Source of the DNA: Anaerolineae bacterium
Lineage (GTDB): Bacteria; Chloroflexota; Anaerolineae; Aggregatilineales; Phototrophicaceae
DNA length: 5,918 nt
Direction: 5' to 3'
Assembly: GCA_020848855.1 (NCBI GenBank)
Contig: JADLHH010000421.1
Location: 1-5,918 of the forward strand
Program-made: the position numbers and the translations under genes
Shown: in pieces, positions 1 through 5,716 of the stretch
How positions within the stretch are numbered: the stretch's first letter is position 1
Layout: the number at the start of each line of letters is the position of its first letter
Notes under the pieces: generated by a model
Database searches by the model: none
Seen by the model: only the letters and a program-made list of their open reading frames with translations
Told to the model about the DNA's origin: nothing

Positions 1-866
1 CACTGCACGCCATCAGTTCGATGCTGTTCGAGCGCGTGTCGTTCCAGAACGTCATCTGTCTCGGCTTGATCCTCGATGCCGAAGGGCAGAAGATGTCCAA
101 GAGCAAGGGGAACATGGTCAACCCCTGGGACGTGCTCAATCTGCACGGCGCCGACGCCTTCCGCTGGTATCTGTTCACGTCAGGTCCCCCCGGCGAGCCG
201 CGCCGCTTCTCGATCGATCTGGTGGGCGAGGTGGTGAGCAAGGTCTGGCTGACGCTGTGGAATACCTACAGTTTCTTCGTGACCTACGCCAACCTCGACG
301 GCTGGACGCCGAGCAGCGCCATCCCGCCGGTGAGCGAGCGCGACCAGTTGGATCGTTTCGTGATCGCCGAGCTGCATCAGCTTGTCGCGAATGTGACCGA
401 AGCGTTCGACAGCTACGACGTGCCCGGCGCGACCCGCCCGGTGCAGGCGTTCATCGAGATGCTGAGCAACTGGTACGTCCGGCTGAGCCGCCGCCGCTTC
501 TGGAAGAGCGAAAGCGACACCGACAAGCTGAGCGCCTACGCGACGCTGTACGAGTGCCTGACGACCCTCTCCTGGCTGATCGCGCCGACGATGCCATTCG
601 TCGCCGACGCGCTGTATCGCAATCTGGTGGTGGGCGCGGTCGAAGGGCAGCCGGAAAGCGTTCACCTGGCGCTGTGGCCCGAATACGACCCGGCGCTGGT
701 CGATCAGCAGTTGATCGACGAAATGCGGCTGGTGCAGCGGCTCGTCAGCCTCGGTCGCGCCGCCCGCGAAACCGTCAAGCTCGGTGTGCGCCAGCCGCGA
801 CGAGCGCCAGCTTCGCCGTGCGCGACGCAAAGGAATCGGCGGCAGTCAAGCGCCACGCCGACCTGA
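1..866 (+). CDS. ileS: Isoleucyl-tRNA synthetase, middle part (5' end outside window, frame broken)
   Basis: Cytoplasmic class I synthetase that charges tRNA-Ile with isoleucine. The window enters the gene mid-way: the frame (codons from base 3) is open to the edge and reads [17 protein letters not shown] before the first ATG at 21, so that ATG is internal. The end of the Rossmann catalytic domain is visible, with the KMSKS ATP-binding loop intact at bases 90-104 (context [11 protein letters not shown]). It is followed by the helical anticodon-binding domain, recognisable by [14 protein letters not shown] (about 463-504) and the [13 protein letters not shown] helix. After VRQP (789-797) the frame runs into unrelated residues and stops at 864-866. 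The true continuation is in another frame (from base 800), so this end is an artefact of a one-base loss. Roughly two thirds of the usual ~1000-residue protein lies upstream of the window. Confidence 0.95.
   Translation, partial: LHAISSMLFERVSFQNVICLGLILDAEGQKMSKSKGNMVNPWDVLNLHGADAFRWYLFTSGPPGEPRRFSIDLVGEVVSKVWLTLWNTYSFFVTYANLDGWTPSSAIPPVSERDQLDRFVIAELHQLVANVTEAFDSYDVPGATRPVQAFIEMLSNWYVRLSRRRFWKSESDTDKLSAYATLYECLTTLSWLIAPTMPFVADALYRNLVVGAVEGQPESVHLALWPEYDPALVDQQLIDEMRLVQRLVSLGRAARETVKLGVRQPRRAPASPCATQRNRRQSSATPT
795..803 (+). other. Frameshift site within ileS (one base missing)
   Basis: The upstream frame reads KLGVRQP up to base 797 and the downstream frame reads TSASFAVRD from base 800. 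Two bases, C798 and G799, are left between them. Adding a single T between them makes CTG ACG and gives VRQPLTSASF. Leucine after VRQP is the conserved residue of the IleRS 'VRQPL' motif, so a one-base deletion explains the break exactly. The site is not a homopolymer and holds no slippery heptamer. It could be a sequencing or assembly error or a real mutation, and the sequence alone cannot separate these. Confidence 0.85.
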
Positions 867-1465
867 TCGCCGCCGAACTGAACGTCAAGTCGGTCAGCGT
901 GCTGGAGGAAGCGGGCAGCGTCGTCACCTACAAGCTCAACCCGCTGCCGAGTGCGCTCGGCAGGAAGTTCGGCAAGGATTTTCCGCGCGTGCAGAAGGCG
1001 CTGCGCGAAGGCGCGCCCGCCGACGTGCGCCGCTGGGCGGAAACGCTGGTGAGCGGGGCGAGCATCACTGTCACGCTGGATGGCATCGAATTCGTAGCAT
1101 CGCCGGAAGAAGTTCAGGTGCTGCGCGAAGCCGGAGCCGGCTATGCGATTGCCGAGGACAGCGGCTATCTGGTCGCGCTCGACACCAACCTGACCGACGA
1201 CCTGATCCGCGAGGGTTTGGCGCGCGAGGTCGTCCGGCGCGTGCAGTCGCTGCGGCGTGACGCCGATTTCAACATCAGCGACCACATCGTGCTGAAGTAT
1301 CAGGCGAGCGACAAGCTGGCACAGGCGATCCGGCAGTTCACCGACTACATCGGCGGCGAGACGCTGAGCGACACGCTGGAAGTCGGCGAGCCGAGCGACG
1401 GCTTCCGCACCGAGCAGTACGACATCGACGGCGAATCGCTGACGGTGGGCGTCAAGCGCGTCTGA
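800..1465 (+). CDS. ileS: Isoleucyl-tRNA synthetase, C-terminal part (continuation after frameshift)
   Basis: This is the C-terminal region of the same enzyme in the shifted frame, beginning at [13 protein letters not shown] and running to TGA at 1463-1465. It carries the features I associate with the C-terminal domain (DUF5915-like) of type-2, eukaryote-like bacterial IleRS: the segment [19 protein letters not shown] (bases 1199-1255) followed by [12 protein letters not shown]. There is no terminal Cys-rich zinc finger as found in the E. coli-type enzyme; the protein ends in TVGVKRV. Type-2 enzymes are known for natural tolerance of mupirocin, which is a family inference here. No convincing start codon with a Shine-Dalgarno lies at the head of this segment (the first in-frame GTG is at 899), so it is not an independent gene. 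It ends 25 bases before a strong terminator, so ileS is last in its transcript. Confidence 0.9.
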   Translation, partial: TSASFAVRDAKESAAVKRHADLIAAELNVKSVSVLEEAGSVVTYKLNPLPSALGRKFGKDFPRVQKALREGAPADVRRWAETLVSGASITVTLDGIEFVASPEEVQVLREAGAGYAIAEDSGYLVALDTNLTDDLIREGLAREVVRRVQSLRRDADFNISDHIVLKYQASDKLAQAIRQFTDYIGGETLSDTLEVGEPSDGFRTEQYDIDGESLTVGVKRV

Positions 1466-1490
1466 ACGTCACCGCATCTCTCAATCACCT

Positions 1491-1538
1491 AAAGGCACAT
1501 CCTGAGATCGGCGTGGGTGTGCCTTTTCATTTGTTTTT
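1491..1538 (+). terminator. Intrinsic terminator of ileS
   Basis: A perfect 9-bp stem pairs AAAGGCACA (1491-1499) with TGTGCCTTT (1518-1526). It can be lengthened by one T-G and two C-G pairs (1500-1502 with 1515-1517), leaving a 12-base loop. The 3' arm runs into TTTTCATTTGTTTTT (1524-1538), a good uridine tract. It starts 25 bases after the ileS stop codon. Confidence 0.88.
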
Positions 1539-1563
1539 CTGGCAAACTGTCACAAATCCCCGC

Positions 1564-1588
1564 ATGACATATTGAAGCCGGACTGTTG
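1564..1588 (+). repeat. Composite direct repeat, copy 1 (candidate regulator site)
   Basis: ATGACA at 1564-1569 is followed eight bases later by CCGGACTGTTG at 1578-1588. Both blocks recur in the same order and nearly the same spacing at 1624-1649. The copy lies in the untranslated region ahead of the PucR-family gene and its right end overlaps the proposed -35 box, so it could be an operator. TGTCA at 1548-1552 forms a loose inverted pair with TGACA at 1565-1569. The repetition is seen directly; protein binding is inferred. Confidence 0.55.
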
Positions 1589-1615
1589 CATTTTGTCGCG
1601 AATCACTGGAATATT
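1586..1615 (+). promoter_or_regulatory. Possible sigma-70 type promoter for the PucR-family gene
   Basis: TTGCAT (1586-1591) could serve as the -35 box and AATATT (1610-1615) as the -10 box, 18 bases apart. TG at 1607-1608 gives an extended -10 layout (TGGAATATT). The matches are moderate (3 of 6 and 4 of 6). The surroundings are clearly AT-richer than the genes on either side, and the site lies between the ileS terminator and the regulator gene, where a promoter is expected. Confidence 0.33.
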
Positions 1616-1623
1616 GGTGAAAG

Positions 1624-1649
1624 ATGACAAAAACCTGCCCGGACTGTTG
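1624..1649 (+). repeat. Composite direct repeat, copy 2 (candidate regulator site)
   Basis: ATGACA at 1624-1629 is followed nine bases later by CCGGACTGTTG at 1639-1649, an exact 11-base copy of the block at 1578-1588, 61 bases downstream of it. It would sit at or just after the transcription start if the proposed promoter at 1586-1615 is real, a position typical of repressor or autoregulatory sites. Confidence 0.55.
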
Positions 1650-1729
1650 TGTTAAATGATGCTAATCGCACGGGGGAGTTGGTGAATACAATCAAAAAAC
1701 AACCGGAGCTAAGGTCAAAACACCACAAC

Positions 1730-3364
1730 ATGTCGGAAAATCACAGCGCTACCGTCCAGGCGCTCTTGCAGTTCGCACTTCCGCTCGGCACACAGCTTAT
1801 GGCAGGTCCCCCTGAAAAAACCATCACCTGGTCAATTATGGTACAGGCGCAGCCACCGGCATTTCCCGACGTTTACGGCGGCGAGCTGGCGCTGGTCTCG
1901 ATGGACGTGCTGCGTTCCTACGACAGCCGCATCACGCTGTCGGAAGTCGTGCGCGGGCTAGCCGACGCCGGTGTCAGCGCGGTCGCTGCCAGCCTCGACC
2001 ATTCGCACGCGGCGGTTTCAGTCGCCAACGAGTGCAATATCGCGCTGCTGGCGCTCCCCGACGACAGCAGTATGCCGCGCATCGAGCGCGCCGTGAACAC
2101 CTTCATCGTCAATCAGAAGGCGCAGATGGCGCAGCGCGCGATGGAAATTCAGCGGCAGTTGACCCGCGTCGCCGCCGAAAACCGCGATCTGAACAGCCTG
2201 CTGCAGGTGCTGGCGCGCGCCACCGCCAAGCCGATTGTCGTCCACGACGACGCCGGCGTGCTGATGGCGCAGGTCTACCCGAACGTCGCCCGCCGCTCGA
2301 CCACCGGGCGCACGCTGATGCAGAGCCTGCCATACGGCTCGTTTCAGAACTGGCTGGGGCGGGAAGCGCCGGGCGCTGAAGGCGTGATCGTGCCCAGCCC
2401 GCTGGGGCATACGACCGTGCTGAAAGTCGAGAAGCGAGTCGCCGGGTATCTGTCGCTGGTGGACAGCCAGGAAGCGCTCGACGACTTCGACCGTATGGTG
2501 CTGAGCTACGGCGCGGACGTGTGCGCCATCGAGCTGGCGAAAAGCCGCGCCATCGCCTTTGCCGTCGAGCAGGCGCGCGGCGATTGGGTGCAGATGTGGC
2601 TGAGCGGCACACCCGCCGACGACGATCTGATGTCCACACGGGCGCAGCAAGCCGGGTTCGACCCGGAGACGAACTACGTCGTGGTGGTGTTCCGGGCGAC
2701 AACCGGACAGGGCGCGAACCTGCCGCTGGAGGCGCTCATCCCGCTGGTACGCGACGACATGGTACGCCGGCAGGTTGCCGGGGCGGTAGGGCAGTACGTC
2801 GATGTGATCGTCGCGCTCTACCCGCTCGACAACGCCACGCCGACCACGCGCGTCCGCCAGATTGTCGAGGACGTGCGCAGCCAACTGGCGACCCGCAGCC
2901 CCAGCGGGCTGGTCGCGTCCGGTATCAGCCGCCCGGCGAGCGGGCTTTCGGCGCTGCGCGAAGCCTACCGCGAGGCGAAGGATGCCGTCAGTATTGCCAA
3001 CGAGCTTGGCGACCGCGAGCAAACAACGTTCTATGGCGACCTCAAGCTGTTTCAACTGTTGCTGGCGCTCAAGGAACGCAACCTCGACCAGATGCGCCGC
3101 TTTTATATCGAGACGCTCGGTCCGCTGGTCGACCACGACGACCGCAAGCAGGGCGACCTGATCCGCACACTCAGCGGTTTCTTCGAGGCGAACGGTAACC
3201 TCGCCAAAGCCGCCACCGATCTGAACGTGCATCGCAACACACTCGTCTACCGCCTGGAGCGAATCAGCGAGCTGACCGGGCTGAATCTGGAAGACCCGGA
3301 AAACCGCCTCATTCTCCATTTGGCGCTCAAAATTCAGCGCGTTTTGGCGACTTTGCCTAATTGA
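1730..3364 (+). CDS. PucR/CdaR-family transcriptional regulator
   Basis: Cytoplasmic DNA-binding regulator of 544 residues from this start. Visible parts in order: an N-terminal PucR domain (about 8-128, from TVQALLQFALPLG through the GGELALVSMDVL core); a helical, coiled-coil-like linker (about 128-165); a GAF-like sensor segment (about 165-275, containing RVAGYLSLVDS); a degenerate GGDEF-like region (about 285-425, ending in GISRPASGLSALREAYREAKDA); and a C-terminal helix-turn-helix (about 477-537, with NLAKAATDLNVHRNTLVYRLERI). Members of this family control purine, sugar-acid or amino-acid catabolism, but the ligand cannot be read here and no catabolic operon is adjacent. Start choice: ATG 1730 places the PucR domain at the usual distance from the N-terminus, and the codons before it are AT-rich and unlike the body. 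GTG 1682 behind GGGGGAG (1672-1678) is the rival, adding 16 residues; GTG 1649 is less likely. No clear terminator follows. Confidence 0.9.
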   Translation: MSENHSATVQALLQFALPLGTQLMAGPPEKTITWSIMVQAQPPAFPDVYGGELALVSMDVLRSYDSRITLSEVVRGLADAGVSAVAASLDHSHAAVSVANECNIALLALPDDSSMPRIERAVNTFIVNQKAQMAQRAMEIQRQLTRVAAENRDLNSLLQVLARATAKPIVVHDDAGVLMAQVYPNVARRSTTGRTLMQSLPYGSFQNWLGREAPGAEGVIVPSPLGHTTVLKVEKRVAGYLSLVDSQEALDDFDRMVLSYGADVCAIELAKSRAIAFAVEQARGDWVQMWLSGTPADDDLMSTRAQQAGFDPETNYVVVVFRATTGQGANLPLEALIPLVRDDMVRRQVAGAVGQYVDVIVALYPLDNATPTTRVRQIVEDVRSQLATRSPSGLVASGISRPASGLSALREAYREAKDAVSIANELGDREQTTFYGDLKLFQLLLALKERNLDQMRRFYIETLGPLVDHDDRKQGDLIRTLSGFFEANGNLAKAATDLNVHRNTLVYRLERISELTGLNLEDPENRLILHLALKIQRVLATLPN

Positions 3365-3398
3365 GCGTACGAATCCTGTGATTTTCCCTCGCTTTCGC

Positions 3399-3428
3399 TT
3401 GCGCGCTTTGAAAAACTTGTGCTAGAAT
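3399..3428 (+). promoter_or_regulatory. Extended -10 promoter of the small basic protein gene
   Basis: TGCTAGAAT at 3420-3428 is an extended -10 element: TG, one base, then TAGAAT, which matches TATAAT at 5 of 6 positions. TTGCGC at 3399-3404 is a weaker -35, 18 bases upstream. Transcription would begin near 3435, leaving a leader of about 50 bases before the ATG at 3485. The element lies 35-64 bases after the regulator's stop codon, so the small gene need not depend on read-through. Confidence 0.6.
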
Positions 3429-3470
3429 GACTCGATGTATTAGCGAAACAAGCTTTGATCGCTTATATAC

Positions 3471-3477
3471 AAAGGGG
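3471..3477 (+). promoter_or_regulatory. Shine-Dalgarno that fixes the start of the small gene
   Basis: AAAGGGG lies seven bases before ATG 3485, an ideal distance. It settles the start at 3485 against an in-frame TTG at 3455, which would put this ribosome-binding site inside the coding sequence. Confidence 0.75.
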
Positions 3478-3484
3478 TTGCACA

Positions 3485-3685
3485 ATGGCTGTCGAATTTT
3501 ACGATGTCAAGACCCGCAAGAAGGTGAAGATTGACGACAAGAACGTCTTGAAGACCACCTTCACCACCAAGAACGGTCAGACCCGTTACGGACTTCGGGG
3601 CAAGACTTCCGATGGTCGTATGCTGACGAAGTTCGTCAGCAAGGGTGATTGGGACAAGGGCAAATACGCCATCGAGAAGAAGTAA
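3485..3685 (+). CDS. Small, highly basic conserved-looking protein of unknown function
   Basis: 66 residues, beginning MAVEFYDVKTRKKVKID. It has 14 Lys and 4 Arg against 6 Asp and 2 Glu (net about +10), no cysteine, no signal peptide and no membrane segment, so it should be cytosolic and could bind nucleic acid or the ribosome; that role is inferred only from charge and size. The pattern of short beta-like stretches (VEFYDV, TRYGLRG, MLTKFVSKGDW) suggests a small beta-barrel or ribbon fold. From memory, the opening FYDVKTRKKV and the TKFVSK near the end resemble zinc-ribbon DUF5679-type small proteins (YCVKCRKKV...), but with every metal-binding Cys replaced; this is tentative. Lysine is nearly always AAG, and the gene has its own promoter, strong Shine-Dalgarno and terminator, which together suggest substantial monocistronic expression. 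It converges with the minus-strand operon. Confidence 0.85.
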   Translation: MAVEFYDVKTRKKVKIDDKNVLKTTFTTKNGQTRYGLRGKTSDGRMLTKFVSKGDWDKGKYAIEKK

Positions 3686-3698
3686 CACGCTGCACCCG

Positions 3699-3732
3699 AA
3701 CCCGCACCGAAAATGGTGCGGGTTTTGTTTTT
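3699..3732 (+). terminator. Intrinsic terminator of the small basic protein gene
   Basis: A perfect 10-bp stem pairs AACCCGCACC (3699-3708) with GGTGCGGGTT (3715-3724) around a six-base GAAAAT loop. It overlaps TTTTGTTTTT (3723-3732). It begins 14 bases after the small gene's stop. On the minus strand the same hairpin follows the solute-binding protein stop (3734-3736) but is not followed by a T-run, so it should work mainly for the plus strand. Confidence 0.93.
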
Positions 3733-3733
3733 C

Positions 3734-4513
3734 CTACAGCCAGCGCCGCAGAATCGCGTCGAGCGTGCTGTCGTCGCGCATCGCCTTCAGCACGTCGTTG
3801 ACGATGTCGCTGATCGCCGGGCGGCGGCTCTGCGTGGCAATGGCGTACAGGTTGTCAGTCACGACGTTCATGCTGGCGCGCCACGCCGGGTGATCGCGCA
3901 GGTATAGCCGTGCGCTGACCGCATCGACCAGCGCGGCGTCGGCTTCGCCCAAACGCGCGGCGTCGAGGGCGTCGCGCTGAAGCTCATACGGGCGCGTCTC
4001 GAACGACAGGACGCGCCGCAGCCATGTGCGCGCCTCGCTGTCGGCTTCCGAGCCGAATTCGTAGCCCAGACTGTGCCCCGGTATGTCTTCCATTCGCACG
4101 AAACCCTTGTCGCTCACCAGCACCAGCCCGGCGTTGAAGTACGGCTGCGAATAATGCACGTTCTCCAGCCGCGTCAGGTCAATGGTCAGCCCGGCGATCA
4201 GCGCGTCCACCTGATCGGCTTTGAGCGCATCGTACAACCCATCGTAGCCGAGCGGCACGAAACGCACCGGCAAGCCCAGCCGCGCGCCCAGTTCGTTCCC
4301 CAGATCGATCTCCATGCCGAAGACGCTGCCGTCCGGGTTGAACGCCGCGAACGGCGGTCGGCTGGGATCGACGCCAATACGCAGTTCGTGGTACGGGAAC
4401 AGATCGCCGGGCGGAGTTGCGGGCAGCAGCAGCCGGATCACGACCAGCAGTGCCGCGCCGGCGATCAGCAGGACGATCAGCCGGCGGCTCAGCGGGCGGG
4501 GGCGGGCAGCCAT
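3734..4513 (-). CDS. Membrane-anchored family-3 solute-binding protein (amino-acid-binding type)
   Basis: 259 residues. A basic N-terminus and one hydrophobic segment (about 12-30, RLIVLLIAGAALLVVI) act as signal or uncleaved anchor; there is no lipobox Cys. The rest is an extracytoplasmic SBP_bac_3 domain: strand LRIGVDPSRPPFAAF (44-58), then GMEIDLGNELGARLG (66-80), the ligand-region AGLTIDLTR with the conserved Arg at 115, SQPYFNAGLVLVS (122-134), and ADAALVDAVSA, whose Asp197 matches the residue that usually contacts the ligand amine. Such proteins feed ABC importers of amino acids or opines, or act as sensors. No permease or ATPase is in the window and this is the last gene of the operon, so it looks like an orphan binding protein. 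ATG 4513 overlaps the upstream hydrolase gene by 25 bases, suggesting translational coupling; its Shine-Dalgarno is weak. The frame stays open upstream, but the anchor begins properly at this ATG. Confidence 0.88.
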   Translation of the reverse strand: MAARPRPLSRRLIVLLIAGAALLVVIRLLLPATPPGDLFPYHELRIGVDPSRPPFAAFNPDGSVFGMEIDLGNELGARLGLPVRFVPLGYDGLYDALKADQVDALIAGLTIDLTRLENVHYSQPYFNAGLVLVSDKGFVRMEDIPGHSLGYEFGSEADSEARTWLRRVLSFETRPYELQRDALDAARLGEADAALVDAVSARLYLRDHPAWRASMNVVTDNLYAIATQSRRPAISDIVNDVLKAMRDDSTLDAILRRWL

Positions 4514-5664
4514 AGCGTCTCGCTCATCGGGAAGCCGCGTGCGTAGTTCTGCACGGCATAATAGATCGGCTTGAGTTGAAACCGGGTGGTGACGAACGTG
4601 TAGCTGTCCGGGTAGCTGAGCGTCGGCGCAGGGTAGCGCAGCACCCAGAAGCACATTTTGTCGAGCCAGTCCCAGTGGGCTTCGGCATATTCCAGCGCGC
4701 CGATGGTGTCGGCGATGCGCTGCGACGGGCTGACGGCTTTCGTCCAGCGCGGGGCGTCGTTCCAGCCTGTTTCGGTGATCACGGCGGGCTTGTCGGCGTC
4801 GCCGTGCCGCACCATCACCTCGCGCAGCAGCTCGGCGCGCCGGAAGTTGAGCGTGTCGAAGGCGGGCGCGGCTTCCGGCGGCTCGGTGAAGCCGTAGGTG
4901 TGGATCGCCAGCGCGTCGAAATAGTCGCGCGCCCCAGCGTCGTACAGTTCATCCAGATAGGTGATATCGTTCAGCCCGGCGGCGCTGCCCGGCGGTTCCA
5001 GCGTCGGCGCGAGACCGGCGGCGAGGATCACCACGTTCGGGTTGGCGGCATGGGCGGGCGCGTAGACTGCCTGAAGCAGCCGCGCGTAGCCCGCGGGGTC
5101 GACCGCCTGATAACCCCACTCGAAGGCGAGGTTCGGCTCGTTCCAGATGATCAACTCGTCGATCACGTCCGCGTAACGCGCCGCGAAATCCGCCACGACC
5201 GCGGCGAAGTCGGGGTAGGCGGCTTCCGGCAGGGTGTTGAGCGTGGTGAATTCGGCGCTGGCGTCGCCCCGTTCGCGCGCCCACTCCGGCACCAGCCCCA
5301 GCCGCGCGATGATGTGGATGCCCTGATTGCGGGCGTGGCGCACGATACGGTCGGCGCTCGACCAGTCGTAGCGGTCTTCGCTGCCTTCGATGTACGCCCA
5401 GGGGAAGAACTCGACAATCGTCGGCGCGCCCATCTCGCGCACGATTTGGAGCGACCGCTGGATTTTCCACTCGTCCACTTCGTCAATCAAGCGGGTGTGC
5501 ATACACAGCATTGGCTTGGTCGTCTCGACGGTCTGATCTGCGCCCAGCGGCGCGCGCGGCTGCGCCGGGACGAGCGCCGCCACCAGCGCCCAGGCGATCA
5601 GCGCCCGGACGAGCCAGGGGATATACGGGCGGAGCCTGGTGACAGCCGTTTTCGCGCGCATCAT
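4489..5664 (-). CDS. Exported/anchored clan-A glycoside hydrolase (GH39/GH5-like TIM barrel)
   Basis: 391 residues. A basic N-terminus and hydrophobic stretch (about 15-34, IPWLVRALIAWALVAALVPA) give a signal peptide or membrane anchor, so the enzyme acts outside the membrane. The rest is a (beta/alpha)8 barrel: the segment TRLIDEVDEWKIQRSL then PTIVEFFPWAYIEGSEDRYDW (split around 57-101), IIARLGLVPEWA, the acid/base motif IIWNEPN with Glu176, AIHTYGF with His255, and the nucleophile motif VITETGW with Glu298. Both catalytic glutamates and their spacing fit a retaining clan-A hydrolase; family assignment beyond that (GH39, GH5 or a PslG-like group) and the glycan are not determinable by eye. 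It lies 52 bases after a glycosyltransferase end, so a role in trimming or releasing an exported polysaccharide, as PslG does in Psl synthesis, is a reasonable inference. Start: two adjacent ATGs (5664 and 5661); ribosome-binding site GGCGG is poor. Confidence 0.88.
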   Translation of the reverse strand: MMRAKTAVTRLRPYIPWLVRALIAWALVAALVPAQPRAPLGADQTVETTKPMLCMHTRLIDEVDEWKIQRSLQIVREMGAPTIVEFFPWAYIEGSEDRYDWSSADRIVRHARNQGIHIIARLGLVPEWARERGDASAEFTTLNTLPEAAYPDFAAVVADFAARYADVIDELIIWNEPNLAFEWGYQAVDPAGYARLLQAVYAPAHAANPNVVILAAGLAPTLEPPGSAAGLNDITYLDELYDAGARDYFDALAIHTYGFTEPPEAAPAFDTLNFRRAELLREVMVRHGDADKPAVITETGWNDAPRWTKAVSPSQRIADTIGALEYAEAHWDWLDKMCFWVLRYPAPTLSYPDSYTFVTTRFQLKPIYYAVQNYARGFPMSETLWLPAPAR

Positions 5665-5716
5665 CCGCCGAGTGTACCGTATCCGCGCGGCGCGTTAGCC
5701 TACGCTTGCCGGATGC

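Noticed and set aside
257..796. Upstream part of the second ileS frame as an independent protein start
   Set aside because: It is Arg-rich and unlike any protein, and overlaps the conserved anticodon-binding region in the correct frame. Only the segment from about 800 on is genuine in that frame.
795..811. Programmed ribosomal frameshift in ileS
   Set aside because: There is no slippery heptamer and no obvious stimulatory hairpin or Shine-Dalgarno at the junction, and programmed shifting is not known for ileS. A missing base explains it more simply.
2018..3319. Long 433-residue open frame on the minus strand opposite the PucR-family gene
   Set aside because: Its residues are rich in Arg, Ala, His and Gln without domain patterns, and it is antisense to a clearly conserved coding sequence. 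Long antisense frames are expected at this GC content.
3365..3415. Terminator after the PucR-family gene
   Set aside because: The stretch has repeated CGCTTT/CGCTT words but no stable inverted repeat followed by a T-run.
3455..3484. N-terminal extension of the small basic protein from TTG 3455
   Set aside because: The strong AAAGGGG lies within this stretch and points to ATG 3485, and the extra residues add nothing that looks conserved.
3699..3732. Bidirectional terminator shared by the convergent genes
   Set aside because: On the minus strand the hairpin is preceded by an A-run but not followed by a T-run, so efficient minus-strand termination is not supported.
5671..5699. Promoter directly upstream of the hydrolase gene on the minus strand
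   Set aside because: TACACT (5676-5671) resembles a -10 box but no -35 lies at a suitable distance and it sits only about seven bases from the start codon. Co-transcription from upstream is more likely.
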